Positions 6,053 through 8,446 of a DNA stretch of 8,446 nucleotides are shown piece after piece. The notes beneath the pieces were generated by a model that made no database searches, was not told where the DNA came from, and saw only the letters and a list, made by a program, of their open reading frames with translations. The DNA lies in assembly GCA_047639575.1 (NCBI GenBank), contig JBLIOB010000180.1, positions 1 to 8,446 of the forward strand. Reading direction: 5' to 3'. Each line of letters opens with the position of its first letter. Position 1 is the first letter of the stretch. The translations under genes were made by a program, and so were the position numbers. This DNA comes from JBLIOB01 sp047639575 (GTDB taxonomy: Bacteria; Bacteroidota; Bacteroidia; Flavobacteriales_D; Parvicellaceae).

Positions 6053-6925
6053 ATGAATAATCCATTATCATCAAATTACTCGGAAAAAGCAAATCTTGCT
6101 TTGGTTGACAAAGTCCTAAAGGGAAATTCTAAGGCACTTGACGAACTGGTGGACATTCATCAGGCGTTCATATACAATTTAGCTTGGAAAATGACACATA
6201 GCAATGAAGACGCTTTGGATTTAACCCAAGAAGTCCTTATCAAAGTAATTACAAAGCTGTCCACTTTTAAAAGAGAAAGTGCCTTTAGAACTTGGCTGTA
6301 TCGAATAGTATTTAATGAGTTTTTACAAACAAAGAGAAAAGGAAAAGAAGAAATATTCTCAAGTTTTGAAGTTCATGATCAACAACTAAACGCGGTTCCA
6401 GATCCCGAATTAACTCCTGAAGAAGAACTAGAATTAAACGATTATAGCAAAGAGATCAAATTCAGATGCACATCAGCTATGCTTATTTGTTTGGACAGAG
6501 AACAAAGACTTATCTATTTACTAGGAGAATCTTTCGGAATTGACCACAATATGGGAGCTGAAATATTTGGGATCACTAAGGAAAACTTTAGAGTTAAACT
6601 GTCAAGAGCTAGAAAGGAGCTTCATAATTATATGGAGAACCGATGTGGGTTGATTAAAAAATCGAATCCTTGCAGGTGTACTAAAAAAGCAAAAAGCGCA
6701 TTAAAAATGGGTGCCCTAAATAAGAACAACTTAATTCTAAAACCATCTTATACAAAAAAGATTGGTGATTTTGTTGTCAAAAATCAAGATACAATGATTG
6801 ATGTTTTAGATCAAAAATATGTAGAGATCTTTAGAGATCACCCTGGTAAATCAGAGTTTGATTCCGAAACGATTGTGTCCAAAATAATCAACGACAAAAC
6901 GATTAAAAACTTGTTTAATCTATAA
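6053..6925 (+). CDS. ECF sigma factor with Cys-containing C-terminal extension
   Basis: 290 residues, against about 170-200 for a plain ECF sigma factor. Region 2 spans ~28-98 (LVDIHQAFIYNLAWKMT, DALDLTQEVLIKV, FKRESAFRTWLYRI, core-binding and -10 recognition). Region 4 spans ~135-195 (DREQRLIYLL, FGIDHNMGAEIFGITKENFRVKLSRARKEL, the helix-turn-helix for -35 recognition). The extra ~95 residues contain CGLIKKSNPCRC (Cys198, 207, 209) and later KYVEIFRDHP. I recall similar extensions in a set of Bacteroidota ECF factors. The Cys cluster suggests metal or redox sensing, as in the cysteine-rich tail of CorE-type factors, but that is inference. No anti-sigma gene lies beside it. ATG 6053 is the only plausible start before region 2. 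It probably drives itself and the SRPBCC pair. Confidence 0.9.
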   Translation: MNNPLSSNYSEKANLALVDKVLKGNSKALDELVDIHQAFIYNLAWKMTHSNEDALDLTQEVLIKVITKLSTFKRESAFRTWLYRIVFNEFLQTKRKGKEEIFSSFEVHDQQLNAVPDPELTPEEELELNDYSKEIKFRCTSAMLICLDREQRLIYLLGESFGIDHNMGAEIFGITKENFRVKLSRARKELHNYMENRCGLIKKSNPCRCTKKAKSALKMGALNKNNLILKPSYTKKIGDFVVKNQDTMIDVLDQKYVEIFRDHPGKSEFDSETIVSKIINDKTIKNLFNL

Positions 6926-6993
6926 AAAAACATCCCTCTTATCCGTGTAAGAACTATGATGTTGCGGTTTTCAACTTCTTAGTTATGTTTTTC

Positions 6994-7023
6994 TGTAACA
7001 CTTGTTAATTTCCTGCATCTAAC
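6994..7023 (+). promoter_or_regulatory. ECF-type promoter of the SRPBCC gene pair
   Basis: TGTAACA (6994-7000), 13 bases, TGCATCTAAC (7014-7023): the same element and spacing as before the sigma gene, differing by one base in the -35 box and none in the -10 box. Expected transcription start is near 7030, about 36 bases before ATG 7066. This makes the two SRPBCC genes direct target candidates for the neighbouring sigma factor. Confidence 0.78.
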
Positions 7024-7065
7024 TTTTAGAAGCAATGCAAACTATTGCTATTTAAACATCACGCA

Positions 7066-7545
7066 ATGAAAATTGTAACAGAATTAACTATCGAAAAAAA
7101 TGCCAATGTTGTTTGGCAAGTTATGGGAAACCAATTTGATCAAATCCACATTTGGGCAAGCTTTTTTAAAGATTCTAAACCATCAGGTGAAAAGAAATTT
7201 AACGAAATTGCTTTTTCAGCTAGAGAGACAATTGTTGAAGGAGGGGAAAACACACATTCGCTTGATGTGTTTGACGCAAAAAATCACACCCTATCCTACA
7301 CAGTTACAGGAGGTGCTCCTCCATTTGCAGTTAAGGCTCAGGCTGAATGGGCTTTGGAAATCACAAATGGAGATTCATGTACAGCCTCAATTACTGTCAA
7401 CATGGAATTGAAAGATATGATTCCAGAAGAAAAGGCAGCAGAAATTCAGCTTTGGTTAAGTAAGTCCTCTGGTGAGATGCTTGAAGAATTAAAGCACTAT
7501 GTAGAAACAGGGAATTTACACTCTCGAAAAACAAACGCACAATAA
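7066..7545 (+). CDS. SRPBCC (START/Bet v1-like) family protein, first paralogue
   Basis: 159 residues of the size and pattern of the SRPBCC/polyketide-cyclase-like fold: a first strand KIVTELTIEKNANVVWQVM, where the V-W of the first helix is typical, alternating beta strands, and a long C-terminal helix (LSKSSGEMLEELKHYVETG). Such proteins bind small hydrophobic ligands; no catalytic residues can be named. ATG 7066 is preferred over an upstream TTG at 7045 because it aligns with the start of the next gene and leaves a sensible leader after the promoter. It pairs with the downstream gene, 9 bases away, in one operon. The two share the C-terminal EEL-x-x-YVE-x-G-x-x-H-x-RK motif, which points to an old duplication. 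No signal peptide, so cytoplasmic. Confidence 0.8.
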   Translation: MKIVTELTIEKNANVVWQVMGNQFDQIHIWASFFKDSKPSGEKKFNEIAFSARETIVEGGENTHSLDVFDAKNHTLSYTVTGGAPPFAVKAQAEWALEITNGDSCTASITVNMELKDMIPEEKAAEIQLWLSKSSGEMLEELKHYVETGNLHSRKTNAQ

Positions 7546-7554
7546 ACTAGTATT

Positions 7555-8067
7555 ATGGTGAAATTTACGAAAACAACAAAGGTAAACGCAAGTACTGATA
7601 AGGTTTGGGAAATATTTGCTCATGGTTTTAATGATGCTCATTTATGGATGGCTTCAGTACCTCATTCTTATGCACAGACAAATGGAGAATCGTTCGATGG
7701 GGCTCATTCAGAAGGACGTGTATGTGAACTGAATCCAAACCAAAAAGGTATAAAGGCTTCAGAAAAGTTCCTGGCATATAGCGAAGAGAATAAAACTGCC
7801 ACAGTTCAAATTGATTTTGTAAATACTCCATTCTTTTTTCCTGTCAAATTCAATACTTTAGATTTTTCGTTACGTGAAACGGGTGCCGATCAATCTGAAA
7901 TGAGATGGGCGTTTAGGTCAAACGTTAAGCCGTTAGGGCTGATTATTTGGCCTCTTCTTAGGATCGGGTTTGGGAAGTTTGTAGGAAACATTATGGAAGA
8001 GTTGCAATTTTATGTGGAGAACGGAACTCCTCACCCTAGAAAAATGAAAGCAATGGAAAAGAACTAA
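7555..8067 (+). CDS. SRPBCC (START/Bet v1-like) family protein, second paralogue
   Basis: 170 residues with the same layout as its upstream neighbour: MVKFTKTTKVNASTDKVWEIF at the start, split here by fold, then 'GAHSEGRVCEL' and 'FSLRETG' strands, and a final helix with 'MEELQFYVENGTPHPRK'. The R-V-C plus later Y pattern is common in Polyketide_cyc2-like members. A hydrophobic stretch around residues 124-137 (KPLGLIIWPLLRIGFG) is stronger than in the first copy and may contact a membrane or a ligand. Sequence similarity between the copies is mainly at the two ends, so they have diverged and may bind different ligands or form a heterodimer. It is translated from the same transcript as the first copy. 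Function is not known. Confidence 0.8.
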   Translation: MVKFTKTTKVNASTDKVWEIFAHGFNDAHLWMASVPHSYAQTNGESFDGAHSEGRVCELNPNQKGIKASEKFLAYSEENKTATVQIDFVNTPFFFPVKFNTLDFSLRETGADQSEMRWAFRSNVKPLGLIIWPLLRIGFGKFVGNIMEELQFYVENGTPHPRKMKAMEKN

Positions 8068-8072
8068 CCACA

Positions 8073-8137
8073 ACACAGTACCCAAAATACATAACCCAAG
8101 CCTACCCAACCGTTTCTCCGTACTTTAGGTACTGTGT
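8073..8137. repeat. 10-bp inverted repeat with 45-nt loop between convergent genes
   Basis: ACACAGTACC (8073-8082) is the exact reverse complement of GGTACTGTGT (8128-8137). It starts 5 bases after the last SRPBCC stop codon and lies before the end of the minus-strand gene. It may be a shared transcript-end structure. No T-run, and no GTT box matching the AAC at the left, so it is not called attC. Confidence 0.55.
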
Positions 8138-8166
8138 GAAAAACCAAATTTTATTACCTTTAAATT

Positions 8167-8446
8167 TTAGGAAGTCACAAGTTCATTCTTGTTTCTATCC
8201 TGTGCAGTGAAAGTTTCGGCTCTCGCTGCTTTTTTTTGCTCATGCTCATGCTCTGGATCGTAATACATTTCATTTTTCCATAAACTATACATTAGCGGAA
8301 CCATCTGAATACCATTATCAAAAAACAAAGCCAAATAGGTGCTTGTCCATTGGCAGGGCTATCTGGATAAGTCAAAGTAAATTTTACGATTCCAACTCTA
8401 ATTCCATTATTTACATTGAATTGCTGAAAGACTATAGTAGATTTAC
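8167..8446 (-). pseudogene. Frameshifted 3' end of an unknown, probably membrane-associated protein
   Basis: Two minus-strand frames cover this end. One runs in from the window edge to a TAA at 8292-8294 and reads FQQFNVNNGIRVGIVKFTL then TYPDSPANG. The other is open from 8358 to the TAA at 8167-8169 and reads QWTSTYLALFFDNGIQMVPL then MYSLWKNEMYYDPEHEHEQ and a charged tail. Both look coding and they overlap at 8295-8358. One missing base there, for example in the CCCTGCC stretch near 8353-8358 or the six-A run at 8320-8325, would join them. It may be a real inactivating mutation or a sequence error. The hydrophobic TYLALFF...VPLMYSLW segment before a charged tail suggests a membrane protein end. 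The family is not recognised, and the gene starts beyond the window. Confidence 0.5.

Noticed and set aside
7100..7411. Plus-strand open frame overlapping the first SRPBCC gene
   Set aside because: Out-of-frame shadow; the main frame matches its paralogue end to end.
8073..8137. Fourth attC-like site after the SRPBCC pair
   Set aside because: It has an inverted repeat and an AAC at the left, but no matching GTT box on the right and no inner stem like the other three.

Overview
The window looks like a Bacteroidota chromosome segment, probably a marine or environmental Flavobacteriia/Cytophagia-type member. The support is low G+C, the lack of clear Shine-Dalgarno sites, a signal-peptide/TPR/membrane/SpoIIE-phosphatase protein of a kind common in that phylum, and an ECF sigma factor with a Bacteroidota-style C-terminal extension. 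No species is recognised.

Layout: (1) 1-128 is the 3' end of a thiol peroxidase (tpx) gene, followed by a hairpin at 171-195. (2) 196-698 is decayed DNA: one reading frame from 240 to 698 is broken by stop codons at 375 and 477/480, and its last part is a recognisable remnant of a tyrosine recombinase C-terminus. (3) A near-perfect 19-bp inverted repeat sits at 696-740. (4) 749 to about 5968 holds three same-strand single-gene units: a DUF5677/HEPN-like protein, a secreted HEAT-like repeat protein, and a TPR/SpoIIE-type phosphatase. Each is followed within a few bases of its stop codon by a folded 70-100 bp intergenic element. These elements have the architecture of integron attC sites: an AAC box, spacer, long stem, variable middle, complementary stem, spacer and GTT box. 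For the first two units the 5' edge of the unit is the inverse complement of its own 3' AAC-side arm (12/12 and 10/13 bases), which is the signature of an excisable gene cassette. (5) 6053-8067 is a compact stress-type regulon: an ECF sigma factor, then two paralogous SRPBCC (START/Bet v1-like) proteins. Matching promoters, TGTWACA-N13-TGCATCTAAC, lie before the sigma gene and before the SRPBCC pair. (6) 8068-8446 holds a long-looped inverted repeat and the frameshifted 3' end of a minus-strand gene.

The most unusual content is the cassette-like array beside a recombinase remnant, read here as a possible relic integron in a Bacteroidota genome. The second is the self-contained sigma/SRPBCC circuit. 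The sigma factor probably drives its own gene and the two downstream ligand-binding-fold proteins from the shared promoter, and its Cys-containing extension may act as the sensor in place of a linked anti-sigma factor. The three cassette proteins have no obvious common pathway, as is usual for cassettes.
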